Assembly: GCF_025642115.1 (NCBI RefSeq)
Contig: NZ_CP106753.1
Span: forward strand, 2,379,501 to 2,443,500
Source of the DNA: Chitiniphilus purpureus
GTDB taxonomy: Bacteria; Pseudomonadota; Gammaproteobacteria; Burkholderiales; Chitinibacteraceae
Length of the DNA: 64,000 bases
Direction: 5' to 3'
Shown: piece by piece, positions 46,443 through 56,360 of the stretch
Layout: each line of letters opens with the position of its first letter
Numbering within the stretch: the first letter of the stretch is position 1
Made by a program: the position numbers and the translations under genes
The notes under the pieces: generated by a model
What the model was told of the DNA's origin: nothing
Database searches by the model: none
The model's input: the letters and a program-made list of their open reading frames with translations, nothing else

Positions 46443-47599
46443 TGCTTAATCTCTGGCAAGCCCGGGATATCCGTCAATTGCAATTGAGGTACTACTGGAA
46501 TGTCAGGGGGTGATCTGTGCTGGGTCGAAATTCGTTGCAGTGCTCCCACTATAGTTTCCAACGAACGGTCCCGCTCAAAAACGATGTCTACCCACCCCGC
46601 TTGCTTGGCTTTGCAAGCAACAATATATTGTTCCACGGTATGAGGGAATATAAGGTGATGCACTTCTGTCCTGGCGGCCATGGTTGTCACACCTAATCCC
46701 CCATAGCTAAGCAAGATATCGGCATCCCGCAACAAAACCTCAATATTGATCGGCTCGGTGCTTATAAAAATATACGGCTTTTCAAGGTCGGCCAATTCCT
46801 GTGCTCCAAGCCCGGGGACGCAGCAAATTGTCGGCCATCTCAACCGTGCCAATGCTTGTATCGCTTCTTTAAAGCCTGGCATATAGCGCTGCAGATAAAC
46901 CAGAGCCTTAGGGCCTTCTATATCTGGCCATTGCATGGGAAAATAGGAAGGAAAACAGTAGTCTGGCTTTCGATAAATCCAACCCCTCCGGTTTCCACAA
47001 TGGTCCAGTTGTGGCAGGGTCAACAATACTGAGTTTTCCGGCGAGTAGAGCGAGACAAGCCGGGGTGGTTTCTGTAAAGCCGTTTCATCGATTGCGGCGT
47101 TTATATTATTATTTATTATTCCTTCTGCTTTTTGAGAACGCCAGCGCGCGTTTTTTTCCCACGGGCGAAACAAGGGGAATGGTTGGGTGTCCAGTGGAAC
47201 CTCGAACCCGCTCCCTATTGCGCAGGATTTAATACCCAGGGTGTACGCAGCCAGCATGGCGGTAGGGGCATAGTCTGCTATGACGAAATTGACATGCAAT
47301 GTGGACAATAAATTACACCAAGCTCGAAGCAGCCCTGCAAGTAGAGTAGTAGATGAGTATCCATTTTGTAGCAGAATCTCGTGATAATCCACGGGAAGTA
47401 TGTTTGTTCCGTGGTTGGGAGCTATTGGTGCAGGCAGGAATGTAAAACGATTTCCAAGTACAGTTCGTGCTATTGCAACATCCCGGACAATGAAAAATAC
47501 TTTATGCCCAGCTTCTTGAAGCTGGACAGCAATGGGATAATCTCTGGACAAATGTCCATACCCGCCGCCTAACTCCCATGTGATTGCAATTGTACCCAT
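46439..47599 (-). CDS. Glycosyltransferase, GT1/MurG-like GT-B fold
   Basis: A 386-residue protein of the UDP-glycosyltransferase type: N-terminal ITWELGGGYGHLSRDYPIAVQLQEAGHKVFF, and a C-terminal donor-binding region with ADILLSYGGLGVTTMAARTEVHHLIFPHTVEQYIVACKAKQAG. AAGGG lies five bases before the ATG. It is translationally coupled to the GT4 gene. Pairs of glycosyltransferases sit next to type I secreted giant proteins in several betaproteobacteria. The acceptor and the sugar cannot be told from sequence. Confidence 0.82.
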   Translation of the reverse strand: MGTIAITWELGGGYGHLSRDYPIAVQLQEAGHKVFFIVRDVAIARTVLGNRFTFLPAPIAPNHGTNILPVDYHEILLQNGYSSTTLLAGLLRAWCNLLSTLHVNFVIADYAPTAMLAAYTLGIKSCAIGSGFEVPLDTQPFPLFRPWEKNARWRSQKAEGIINNNINAAIDETALQKPPRLVSLYSPENSVLLTLPQLDHCGNRRGWIYRKPDYCFPSYFPMQWPDIEGPKALVYLQRYMPGFKEAIQALARLRWPTICCVPGLGAQELADLEKPYIFISTEPINIEVLLRDADILLSYGGLGVTTMAARTEVHHLIFPHTVEQYIVACKAKQAGWVDIVFERDRSLETIVGALQRISTQHRSPPDIPVVPQLQLTDIPGLPEIKQ

Positions 47600-47686
47600 T
47601 ACAACCCTTGATTTTATATTTCAGTACCAATCTATATTTTTGGCGATTTAAGCTTGAATGATTCGGCGCAGCATTAAAATGCCGTT

Positions 47687-49117
47687 TTATCGCTCCCGCA
47701 CACTCTCAGTCGCATGCTGGATCAACGGGCTCAGGAAATACTCGATCACCCGCCGCTGCCCGGTCTTGATCTCCGCCGTCACCGCCATGCCCGGCGCCAA
47801 TGGCAGGGTCTTGCCGTCGATGTTCATCGTGCGCCGCGCCAGCTTCACCCGTGCCTGGTAGATCAGCCCCAGCTTCTCGTCCGGGATCGCATCGCGGGTG
47901 ACAGTGGCCACCTGGCCGTCGAGCAGCCCGTAGCGGGTGTAGTTGAAGGTCTCCACCTTCACCGCGGCGAGCTGCCCGGCGTTGACGAAGCCGATGTCCT
48001 TGTTTTCCAGCACCACCTCGGCTTCCACCTGGTCGGTGTGCGGCACCACCACCAGCAGCGGCTGTGCTTCGGTCACCACCCCACCCACGGTATGCACCGC
48101 CAGCTGCTGCACCACACCATCCACCGGCGCGGTCAGCCGCGTCTGCCGTTGCAGCCGTTCGGCTTTGATCACGTCCTGCCCGTAGGCATGCGCCTGTTCG
48201 CTCACCCGCGCCAGCGCATCGTGCTGGGCCCGGCGGAATTCGGCCCGGGTGGCTTCGCGCTGCTGGCGGTTGGCCAGGATGGCGGCGTCCAACTGCTTCA
48301 GCGTGTTGCGCTGGCTGGCCAGGTCCTGCTCGGTTTCGATGCGGGCCTGTTCCTTGTCCAGGTAGCCGTGCTTGGAGATGAAGTTCTTCGCCGCCAGGTC
48401 TTTGAAATCGGCCTCGCGCTGCTGCATCAGCGGCAGCGTCTGCTCCAGCTTGCGCACCTGGGCCTGGGTGGCGGCGTATTCGGCCTGTTTCTGGGTGGTG
48501 GCGGCATCCAGGGTGGCGAGCCTGGCTTGCAGTTCCTGCCAGCTGCTGTGCATTTCCGCCTGCTTGGCGGTGCGCCGGACGGCGTAGTCCGGGTGGCGGT
48601 GCAGTTGGGGATCATCGGCCAGGATGGGCGGGGCGCCGGCTGCCAGCGCGGCCAGCAGGGCCTGGGCCTTGCGCTGGTCCAGCCGCGCATCCAGCCAGGC
48701 GCTGTGGTGTTTGCTGGCGTCGGCACGGGCGAGGGTGGCGTCCAGCTCGATCAGCAGTTGCCCGGCCCGGACGTGCTGGCCATCGCGCACATGGATGGCG
48801 GTGATGACACCCGGCTCCAGCGGTTGTACCACCTTGCTCTGGTTGGAGACCACGAGCTTTCCTGGTGCGACAGCGACGATGTCGATCTTGCCCAGGCAGG
48901 CCCACAGTACGGCGAGGGTGACGAAGGCAAGCAACAGCCAGAGGGTGAGGCGGGCGGCGGGGTGGGGTGGGGATTCCTGCAGTTCCAGTGCGGCGGGCAA
49001 GAAGGCGCGTTCGGTGGCGAGGCGGTCTGGCGGGTCGGCATGGTGGCGGATCTGCCACGCGGCACGGCAGACCGCCCAGTGGCGTTTGACGAGGTCTTGT
49101 ATGGCAAGGCGGGTCAT
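47687..49117 (-). CDS. Type I secretion periplasmic adaptor, HlyD family
   Basis: About 476 residues. A cytoplasmic N-terminus of 55 residues is followed by one membrane helix (LTLWLLLAFVTLAVLWACLG), a lipoyl-like half motif (VVQPLEPGVITAIHVRDGQHVRAGQLL), a long coiled-coil hairpin, the second lipoyl half (LTAPVDGVVQQLAVHTVGGVV) and a C-terminal beta domain. It bridges the HlyB-type exporter and TolC. The ATG at 49117 gives the typical N-terminus; GTG at 49141 is an alternative. It is the first gene of the locus, has chromosomal base composition, and is separated from its exporter by the low-GC cargo block. Confidence 0.92.
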   Translation of the reverse strand: MTRLAIQDLVKRHWAVCRAAWQIRHHADPPDRLATERAFLPAALELQESPPHPAARLTLWLLLAFVTLAVLWACLGKIDIVAVAPGKLVVSNQSKVVQPLEPGVITAIHVRDGQHVRAGQLLIELDATLARADASKHHSAWLDARLDQRKAQALLAALAAGAPPILADDPQLHRHPDYAVRRTAKQAEMHSSWQELQARLATLDAATTQKQAEYAATQAQVRKLEQTLPLMQQREADFKDLAAKNFISKHGYLDKEQARIETEQDLASQRNTLKQLDAAILANRQQREATRAEFRRAQHDALARVSEQAHAYGQDVIKAERLQRQTRLTAPVDGVVQQLAVHTVGGVVTEAQPLLVVVPHTDQVEAEVVLENKDIGFVNAGQLAAVKVETFNYTRYGLLDGQVATVTRDAIPDEKLGLIYQARVKLARRTMNIDGKTLPLAPGMAVTAEIKTGQRRVIEYFLSPLIQHATESVRER

Positions 49118-49177
49118 TGTTATGCGTATCGGGTAGGGCACGACTCAAGGCGCCAGCATACCGCACGCATAAATAAA

Positions 49178-49213
49178 AATGTAATGATTGTAAGAATAAA
49201 TTTACATTCTTAC
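49178..49213. promoter_or_regulatory. Nested inverted repeats upstream of the type I secretion operon
   Basis: An 8-bp perfect inverted repeat, GTAAGAAT (49190-49197) and ATTCTTAC (49206-49213), overlaps a second one, AATGTAA (49178-49184) and TTACATT (49202-49208). They lie in an AT-rich patch 60-100 bases upstream of the adaptor start. This looks like an operator, or alternative RNA stems in the leader. No regulator is recognised nearby. Confidence 0.5.
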
Positions 49214-49320
49214 GGATTTGTCGCGTTTTTGCCAAATGGTGAGCATCTGTACACACGTGATACCCATCCAAGCTCACCCTCGCCACGCTTTGCTGACATT
49301 TTCCATCGAACCGCCGCCCC

Positions 49321-50625
49321 CTACCGCACCCCACGCGTTCCCGGTATCGGCATCAGTGCGCAGACAATGCCCAGCATCGCGAGCGCGGCCACGTAATGCC
49401 CTGGTGCCAGCGGGTCGCTCTTGAGCCATAGCGTCAGCATCACCGGGGTCAGACCACCGAAGAGGGCGTAGGCGACGTTGTAGCTGAACGATAACCCCGA
49501 GAAGCGGATCGCCGCCGGGTAGGCGCGTACCAGTACATAAGGCACGGCACCGACGGTGCCGACAAAGAAGCCGGCGAGCATGTAGCTGCCGATCAATTGT
49601 TCCGGGGTGGCACCGGCGGCGTTGCCGTAGAAGAAGTAGCTCGTCAGCAGCAACCCCAGGCAGCCGATGCCCAGCGCCACCTTGCTGCCCGCCCGGTCGG
49701 CCAGCACCCCGAACACCACGCAACCGATGGTCAGCATTGCAATCGCCAGGGTATTGGCCTGCTGCGACAGCGCCAGGCTCACCTGCAACTGCTTTTGCAG
49801 GTAGCTGGGGGTAAACAGGATCACCACCACGATCGCGGCCGACAGTACCCAGGTCAGCAGCATCGACAGGACGACGGCGGGCAGATGGTGCTTGATGATG
49901 TGCTTGAGCGGCAATTCCCGGGCCAGCAGTTGGCGGGCGTGCAGCTCCTTGAAGACCGGCGTTTCTTCCAGAAAGCGGCGCAGGTAGACCGCGAACAGGC
50001 CGAACACGCCGCCGAGCAGGAACGGGATGCGCCAGGCGAAGCTGGCCACTTCGGCGGGGGTGTAGACGCTGTTGATCACCGTGGCGACCAGCGAGCCGAG
50101 CAGGATGCCGAAGGTGAGCCCGGCGGTGAGCGTGCCCACTGCCAGCCCGGTGTGCCGCGACGGCACATGCTCGGCGACGAATACCCAGGCGCCGGGTACT
50201 TCGCCGCCGATGGCCGCACCCTGCAGGATGCGGAAAAACAGCAGCAGCAGCGGCGCCGCGATGCCGGCACTGGCGTAGGTGGGCAGCAGCCCCATCGCCA
50301 GCGTCGGCAATGCCATCAGGAAGATCGACAGCGTGAACATGCGCTTGCGCCCCAGCAAGTCGCCGAAGTGTGCGATCACGATGCCGCCCAGCGGCCGCGC
50401 CAGGTAGCCGGCGGCAAAGATGCCGAAGGTCTGCAGCTGGCGCAGCCAATCCGGCATCTCCGGCGGAAAGAACAGCGTGCCAAGCACAGTGGCGAAGAAC
50501 ACGAACACCACGAAATCGTAGAATTCAAGCGCACCGCCCAGTGCGGCGAGTGTCAGCGTCTTGTAGTCGTTGCGATCGAGCGGGCGCTGCAGCGGTGCGT
50601 CCAACGGGTCCACGGTGGTGGTCAT
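49321..50625 (-). CDS. MFS transporter, metabolite:H+ symporter (MHS) type
   Basis: A 434-residue membrane protein with twelve predicted helices. GGALEFYDFVVFVFFATVLG in TM1, the loop 2-3 signature GDLLGRKRMF, and RILQGAAIGGEVPGAWVFVAEH in TM5 are typical of the citrate/proline/shikimate:H+ symporter group. The ATG at 50625 is chosen because MTTTVDPLDAPL gives the normal short cytoplasmic start and GGGGA is just upstream; the open frame upstream has no membrane character. The substrate is probably an organic acid or osmolyte but cannot be told. Confidence 0.88.
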   Translation of the reverse strand: MTTTVDPLDAPLQRPLDRNDYKTLTLAALGGALEFYDFVVFVFFATVLGTLFFPPEMPDWLRQLQTFGIFAAGYLARPLGGIVIAHFGDLLGRKRMFTLSIFLMALPTLAMGLLPTYASAGIAAPLLLLFFRILQGAAIGGEVPGAWVFVAEHVPSRHTGLAVGTLTAGLTFGILLGSLVATVINSVYTPAEVASFAWRIPFLLGGVFGLFAVYLRRFLEETPVFKELHARQLLARELPLKHIIKHHLPAVVLSMLLTWVLSAAIVVVILFTPSYLQKQLQVSLALSQQANTLAIAMLTIGCVVFGVLADRAGSKVALGIGCLGLLLTSYFFYGNAAGATPEQLIGSYMLAGFFVGTVGAVPYVLVRAYPAAIRFSGLSFSYNVAYALFGGLTPVMLTLWLKSDPLAPGHYVAALAMLGIVCALMPIPGTRGVR

Positions 50626-51134
50626 GAAGTTCCCCGGCAAGGATGGATGGGCATGAAAAGGCGGGCGGACCGGGATGGTGGCCGCGCTGGGCCCGGTGCC
50701 GGGATGGCGGCGCAGGGGCTTTCGGAACAGGCGTGAGACGATTCTAGGCCAGCCGGCGCATTGCATCTAAACGCGCTGTGTCGCACGTTGCCTGGACGAT
50801 GCAGGTGGGGGGTTTGAGGGCGGCTGATCGGCGCCGTGGACCACACCCTGCGCAAGGTGTTGCACTCACTGGCGTTGCGCCCTGTGCTGCCTTTGTCAGC
50901 CGCCCCGGGCGGGCGGGTCGGTGCCGGGCGGGTCCAGCACAGCAGGCGCGCCGGTCACACTAACCCAGGCCGGTGTGCGTGATGGCAGCGCTGCCGGGCC
51001 GGCACGCTGCCAATGTCGGGCCGGGCTGTCACACGGCATGCGGGATGTCCGTCTGGCTATCGAAGGTCATGGACAGGCATGGCCAGGTGCCGGTGGCAAT
51101 GGCCCAATGTGGATCGAAATCGAGGAAATGGCAG
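50626..51134. other. Divergent regulatory region between MFS and ECF41 genes
   Basis: About 500 bases without a supported gene. Its only clear content is the ECF41 promoter at 51027-51053. Open frames here are high-GC shadows. Confidence 0.5.
51027..51053 (+). promoter_or_regulatory. ECF41-type promoter of the sigma factor gene (autoregulatory)
   Basis: TGTCACA (51027-51033), 16 bases, then CGTC (51050-51053) is a perfect match to the published ECF41 target promoter TGTCACA-N16-CGTC. It lies about 80 bases upstream of the chosen start of the ECF41 gene. Confidence 0.85.
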
Positions 51135-52016
51135 GTGCAAGACAAGATTGAGGTGTTCGAACAACAGCGGCCGCGGCTGTTCAGTCTCGCCTATCGGATG
51201 CTGGGCATGCGTGCCGAGGCCGAGGATGTGGTGCAGGATGCCTATCTGCGCTGGCACAAGGCCGATACCGCGGCGCTGGTCTCGGCCGAGGCCTGGCTGG
51301 TCACGGTGACCACCCGCCTGGCGATCGACCGGCTGCGCACGGTGCAGCGGCAACGCGATGCCTATCCAGGGCCGTGGCTGCCCGAGCCGCTGGCGCCTTC
51401 GCCGGAAAGCCGGCATGAGTTCGTCGGCGAGGTGTCGCTGGCATTCCTGGCGGTGCTGGAGCGGCTGGGGCCGCACGAGCGTGCGGCGTTCCTGCTGCAT
51501 GAGGTGTTCGACGCCGGATATCCGCAGATTGCAGCGATGCTGGATAGAAGCGAGGCGGCATGCCGGCAGATGGTGCACCGGGCGCGCGAGCGGGTGCGCG
51601 CAGCCCGGCCGCGTTTCCAGGTCAGCCCGGAGGACCACCGGACGCTGCTGGCGCGCTTTGCCCGGGCGGCGCAAAGCGGGGATCTGGCCGAGCTGACCGC
51701 GCTGTTCGCCGACGAGGCGGTACTGGTGTCCGACGGCGGCGGCAAAGCGGTGGCGGCGATCCGGCCGCTGGTGGGCGCGGCGCGCTTGGCGCGGCTGTTC
51801 CATGTGCTGGCCCGTCAGCGCCGGGACAAGGATGGCACCTTCGTATTCGCCGACATCAATGGGGAGGCGGGGTTGCTGTACTACGCCGACGGTGTGCTGG
51901 CCACGGTCTATACCCTGGTAGGCGAGGCGGGGCGCATCGTGCAGCTGTATGCGCTGCGCAATCCGGACAAGCTGGCCGGCTTGGGCTGCGTGTCGCAGCC
52001 GCCGAACCGGACCTAG
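51135..52016 (+). CDS. ECF41 family RNA polymerase sigma factor (SigJ-like)
   Basis: A 293-residue sigma factor. Region 2 (FSLAYRMLGMRAEAEDVVQDAYLRW) and region 4 (LGPHERAAFLLHEVFDAGYPQIAAMLDRSEAACRQMVHRARERV) are followed by a SnoaL-like C-terminal extension of about 110 residues. Both hallmark motifs of ECF41 are present: DGGGK at 200-204 and NPDKL at 276-280. In this group the extension replaces a separate anti-sigma factor and both restrains and tunes activity. The GTG at 51135 is chosen because AGGAA lies nine bases upstream and it lies downstream of the ECF41 promoter; an ATG at 51069 would be nearly leaderless. The next gene is its usual partner. Confidence 0.93.
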   Translation: MQDKIEVFEQQRPRLFSLAYRMLGMRAEAEDVVQDAYLRWHKADTAALVSAEAWLVTVTTRLAIDRLRTVQRQRDAYPGPWLPEPLAPSPESRHEFVGEVSLAFLAVLERLGPHERAAFLLHEVFDAGYPQIAAMLDRSEAACRQMVHRARERVRAARPRFQVSPEDHRTLLARFARAAQSGDLAELTALFADEAVLVSDGGGKAVAAIRPLVGAARLARLFHVLARQRRDKDGTFVFADINGEAGLLYYADGVLATVYTLVGEAGRIVQLYALRNPDKLAGLGCVSQPPNRT

Positions 52017-52048
52017 GCCCCTTGCCGGCACTGGATGTGGGGCCGGCC

Positions 52049-52075
52049 TGTCACGGGCGCGGCGGCCGGCGCGTC
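52049..52075 (+). promoter_or_regulatory. ECF41-type promoter of the AhpD-like partner gene
   Basis: TGTCACG (52049-52055), 16 bases, then CGTC (52072-52075) differs from the ECF41 consensus only in the last base of the upstream element. It lies 50 bases upstream of the AhpD-like gene start. Confidence 0.8.
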
Positions 52076-52125
52076 TTGCAAGGTAGGGCGCGCCCATTGC
52101 GTTCCCACCCAGACAGGAGCCAACG

Positions 52126-52584
52126 ATGTCCCACGATCGTATCGACTTTGCCACCCATGTTCCCGAAGCCTATCGCAGCCTGGTTGCCGCGGGCGAAGCG
52201 CTCAAGCGCGGCGTGCTCGGCCAGCCGTTGCTTGAGCTGGTGTGGTTGCGGGTGTCGCAGATCAACGGCTGCGCCTATTGCGTCGACCTGCACGCCCGCG
52301 CGCTGCTCAAGTCCGGCGAGGTGTTGCAGCGCATCAACAGCCTGGTCACGTGGCGCGAGGTCACGTTCTATACACCACGCGAACAGGCGGCGCTGGATTG
52401 GGCCGAGGCGGTCAACCAGCTGGCGCACGACCGATTGGAGCCGGCCTACGCCGGGCTCAACGCGCACTTCAATGCGCACGAAGTTGCCGAGCTGACCTGC
52501 GCCGTGGCGGTGATGAACGGCTTGAACCGCCTTGCGATTCCCTCAAGGAAATCGGTGCCGCGCGCACCGCTGGGACCACAGTAG
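52126..52584 (+). CDS. Carboxymuconolactone decarboxylase / AhpD-like protein
   Basis: A 152-residue protein. The AhpD core motif is present as INGCAYCVDLH with C49, C52 and H56, the redox-active and proton-relay residues of alkylhydroperoxidase D-like proteins. AGGAG precedes the ATG. Proteins of this class are the standard genomic partners and transcription targets of ECF41 sigma factors, together called COE genes, and the ECF41-type promoter just upstream supports this. A peroxidase or oxidoreductase role is likely; the substrate is unknown. Confidence 0.92.
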   Translation: MSHDRIDFATHVPEAYRSLVAAGEALKRGVLGQPLLELVWLRVSQINGCAYCVDLHARALLKSGEVLQRINSLVTWREVTFYTPREQAALDWAEAVNQLAHDRLEPAYAGLNAHFNAHEVAELTCAVAVMNGLNRLAIPSRKSVPRAPLGPQ

Positions 52585-52591
52585 CTGCATA

Positions 52592-53854
52592 TCAGGGGCG
52601 GCGTGCCAGGCAGGTGCGGTAGCGTCCGTCCACGCGCTCGGCAAACCACGCCGTGGTCAGCTTGCGGGTGATCTTGGGGCTCTTGAGCCGGATCTGCGGC
52701 AGTACGGCGCGGGGCAATGGCTTGCCCGCGACCGCGTCTGCCAGCGCAAAGAGGCGCTGGTAGGTGGCGCTGGCGCCAAAGCCGGCGAGCTTTTCCAGTT
52801 GCAGGTCGCGCTCGATCGCCGCGCGCGGCAGGCCCAACCGACCGGAGAGTCCATACAGCGCGCCTTGTACGGTGCTGGTGCCGGATGGTCGGCCGTTGTG
52901 ATAGCGCAGCAGGTCGCCATCCAGCGCCAGCGGCTTGCCCGAAAGCCGCGCCAGCGCCGCCTGGAACGCGGCGTTGCGGCTGGCGTAGCGGCCGGCGTTG
53001 TAATCGGCGAAGCGATGGATCATCTCGTGGTAGGGCGCCGGGTAGTGCAGCAGGTTGGCGATGCCGAAGTAGGCGCCGCCGCGCCGGGTGAACACTTCCT
53101 GGCGCACGCTGCCGCGCCGCGGATAGGGATAAGGCCAGGCGCGTACGTGGTTTTCGGCGAACTCGATGCTGACCTGCATCGGCCCGCCGGTGCGGATGGG
53201 ATTGCGCATATTGAGCGGCAGGCCGAGGCGACCCGCCTCGCGCGCCATGTCCTCAAACAGCGCATTCATCTGCCGTTCGGTGTGCAACGTGTCGATGCGG
53301 TGCTTGTAGCTGGCACCGGTGGGTGAGGGCTTGAGCAGTGCCGTCTTCACCACTGCGAGCGGCACGTGGTAGCGCGCGGCACGCTCCTCGATCTGCCGCC
53401 AGACGATGGCCGACAGCCCCGGCACCTCCGGGTCGCCCTGCCAGCTCGATTCCTGTTCGATCACTGCGGCGGCGGCGCAGAAGTACTCGACGCTGTAGGG
53501 AATGCGCAGCGCGGTGAAGGCATCAAGGATGTCGTCGGTCCAGCCGGCGCGTTCAGGCATCCTCGCCGGCAGCAGCCGTTCCAGCAACGCGCGTGCCTCG
53601 CGCTCGCCCAGTCGACGCGGCACGCTGATGGGCGCTGTCGCCTCCACCGGCATGCTGGCCGGTTGTGCCTCGGGGGCGCTTGCCGGTTGTGATGCGGGTG
53701 CGCTTGCCGCAGCGGGCGCCGGCACGGCTGCCGCGGCAGAGGCGGCATCGGCTGGCGGCGGCGGGACAACCGGGGCGGGCGCGGCAGGCCCGGGTGAAGG
53801 CGGCGCGGCACAGCCGGCCAGCAGCAAACAGGCGAACAGCAGACGGAACCACAT
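52592..53854 (-). CDS. DUF1615 domain lipoprotein
   Basis: A 420-residue lipoprotein. The signal peptide FRLLFACLLLAGC contains the lipobox LAGC (Cys 15 as the lipidated residue). A low-complexity Pro/Ala/Ser linker (residues 16-75) leads into the DUF1615 domain: GWTDDILDAFTALRIPYSVEYFCAAAAVIEQESSW, where the Glu of EQESSW recalls the lysozyme-like fold, then GPMQVSIEFAE and YHEMIHRFADYNAGRYASRNAAFQ. The layout EQESSW...GPMQVS...FADYNAG looks like a lytic transglycosylase-type active site, so cell-wall cleavage is plausible but unproven. The ATG at 53854 is chosen because it restores the lipobox distance. Confidence 0.85.
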   Translation of the reverse strand: MWFRLLFACLLLAGCAAPPSPGPAAPAPVVPPPPADAASAAAAVPAPAAASAPASQPASAPEAQPASMPVEATAPISVPRRLGEREARALLERLLPARMPERAGWTDDILDAFTALRIPYSVEYFCAAAAVIEQESSWQGDPEVPGLSAIVWRQIEERAARYHVPLAVVKTALLKPSPTGASYKHRIDTLHTERQMNALFEDMAREAGRLGLPLNMRNPIRTGGPMQVSIEFAENHVRAWPYPYPRRGSVRQEVFTRRGGAYFGIANLLHYPAPYHEMIHRFADYNAGRYASRNAAFQAALARLSGKPLALDGDLLRYHNGRPSGTSTVQGALYGLSGRLGLPRAAIERDLQLEKLAGFGASATYQRLFALADAVAGKPLPRAVLPQIRLKSPKITRKLTTAWFAERVDGRYRTCLARRP

Positions 53855-54076
53855 GATGGGGCAGGGGGGACGGCGAAACCGGCAGCTTACAACGGTACCG
53901 GCAGTACGGTGCAACGGTTTGTAGGCGCCTGCGGGATGCGCAGGCCGCGGCGTGGCATTGGCGCCCCGACCGGGCCGGACCGGCAGGCAATCCCTATCGA
54001 TGCCAAGGGGCGGCAGCGGTTTGCATCCGCAAGCTGGTTCCGCGGCTGCCCGCCGGGTTTGCCCATGCCGGCGCCG

Positions 54077-55597
<1,521 letters not shown>

Positions 55598-55666
55598 GCA
55601 GGGCGACGTCCGGGGAGCGTGCCTTTACTGTAGCGGCGTCCGGCGCGCTCTGCCCGAGGGGCGGGG

Positions 55667-56329
55667 TCACCTGCGGCGCAGGTAGAAGGCGTCGTCGAAG
55701 GTGGCCACCCATTGCGGGCGGTAGACCACCAGCAAGGTCAGGTGCAGGCCGGTGGTGAAGGCTTCGGGCCACCCCATCAGGAAGTAGTAGGGGTAGTGTT
55801 CTTCGAACAGCAGATCAGGCGGATAGGCGCCGGCCAATGCCAGCAGCACGCAGCCGGCGAGGCCCATGCTCCACATCGACAGCGCCGCGGCGGCGAAGCC
55901 GTTGCAGAAGAGGTAGACAAAGTAGTTGGCCGGCAGATGCCGCCGCGCCAGCAGCAGCAGCTGGCTGGTCAGCAGTGTGGGCAGACCCGCGCTGAGCAGC
56001 CACGAGAGCCCGAGACTGCCCCAATGGCCGGGCTCCTGCAGCGCGTCGCCCACCAGCACCGCCGCCATGCCGAGCCGGGCGCGGTCCGGTCCGGCGACCA
56101 GTGTCAGCGCCGTGGCGCCCAGCAGATGGAACGCCAGCCCGGGCTGCACCTGGGCCTTGAGTTGCCACAGCAGCAGGATGATCACAGTGGCGCCGAACCA
56201 ACTGGTCAGCTCGGCCTGGGCAAGTCGCAACCAGGGCACCTGCCTGGCTGCACGCCACAGGCACCAGCCGGCCAGCAGCCAGCCGGTGACCAGCCACGGG
56301 GTGCTGAAATGGGCACTGATGAGATTCAC
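55667..56329 (-). CDS. Energy-coupling factor ABC transporter permease (CbiM-like)
   Basis: A 220-residue membrane protein with about six helices. FHLLGATALTLVAG (after the usual PGLxFH motif) and the ending VVYRPQWVATFDDAFYL are characteristic of the betaproteobacterial CbiM-like permeases. In nickel/cobalt ECF transporters CbiM binds the metal, but no CbiN/CbiQ/CbiO partners are in the neighbourhood. The GTG at 56329 is chosen because it gives the family start NLISAHF and the upstream frame is a shadow of the hydrolase gene. It overlaps none of its neighbours and sits between hydrolase and histidine kinase genes. Confidence 0.85.
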   Translation of the reverse strand: MNLISAHFSTPWLVTGWLLAGWCLWRAARQVPWLRLAQAELTSWFGATVIILLLWQLKAQVQPGLAFHLLGATALTLVAGPDRARLGMAAVLVGDALQEPGHWGSLGLSWLLSAGLPTLLTSQLLLLARRHLPANYFVYLFCNGFAAAALSMWSMGLAGCVLLALAGAYPPDLLFEEHYPYYFLMGWPEAFTTGLHLTLLVVYRPQWVATFDDAFYLRRR

Positions 56330-56360
56330 GGGGCGCCGTGCCGGCTGTGCCGGCGCCGTC

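Noticed and set aside
32457..49213. Integrative element with attachment sites, integrase or transposase
   Set aside because: No recombinase gene, tRNA target or short perfect direct repeat was found; homologous exchange fits the diverged cobQ tail better.
50953..50980. A further ECF41-like promoter (GGTCACA) upstream of the sigma gene
   Set aside because: First base differs, spacing to the next CGT is 18 rather than 16, and there is no CGTC.
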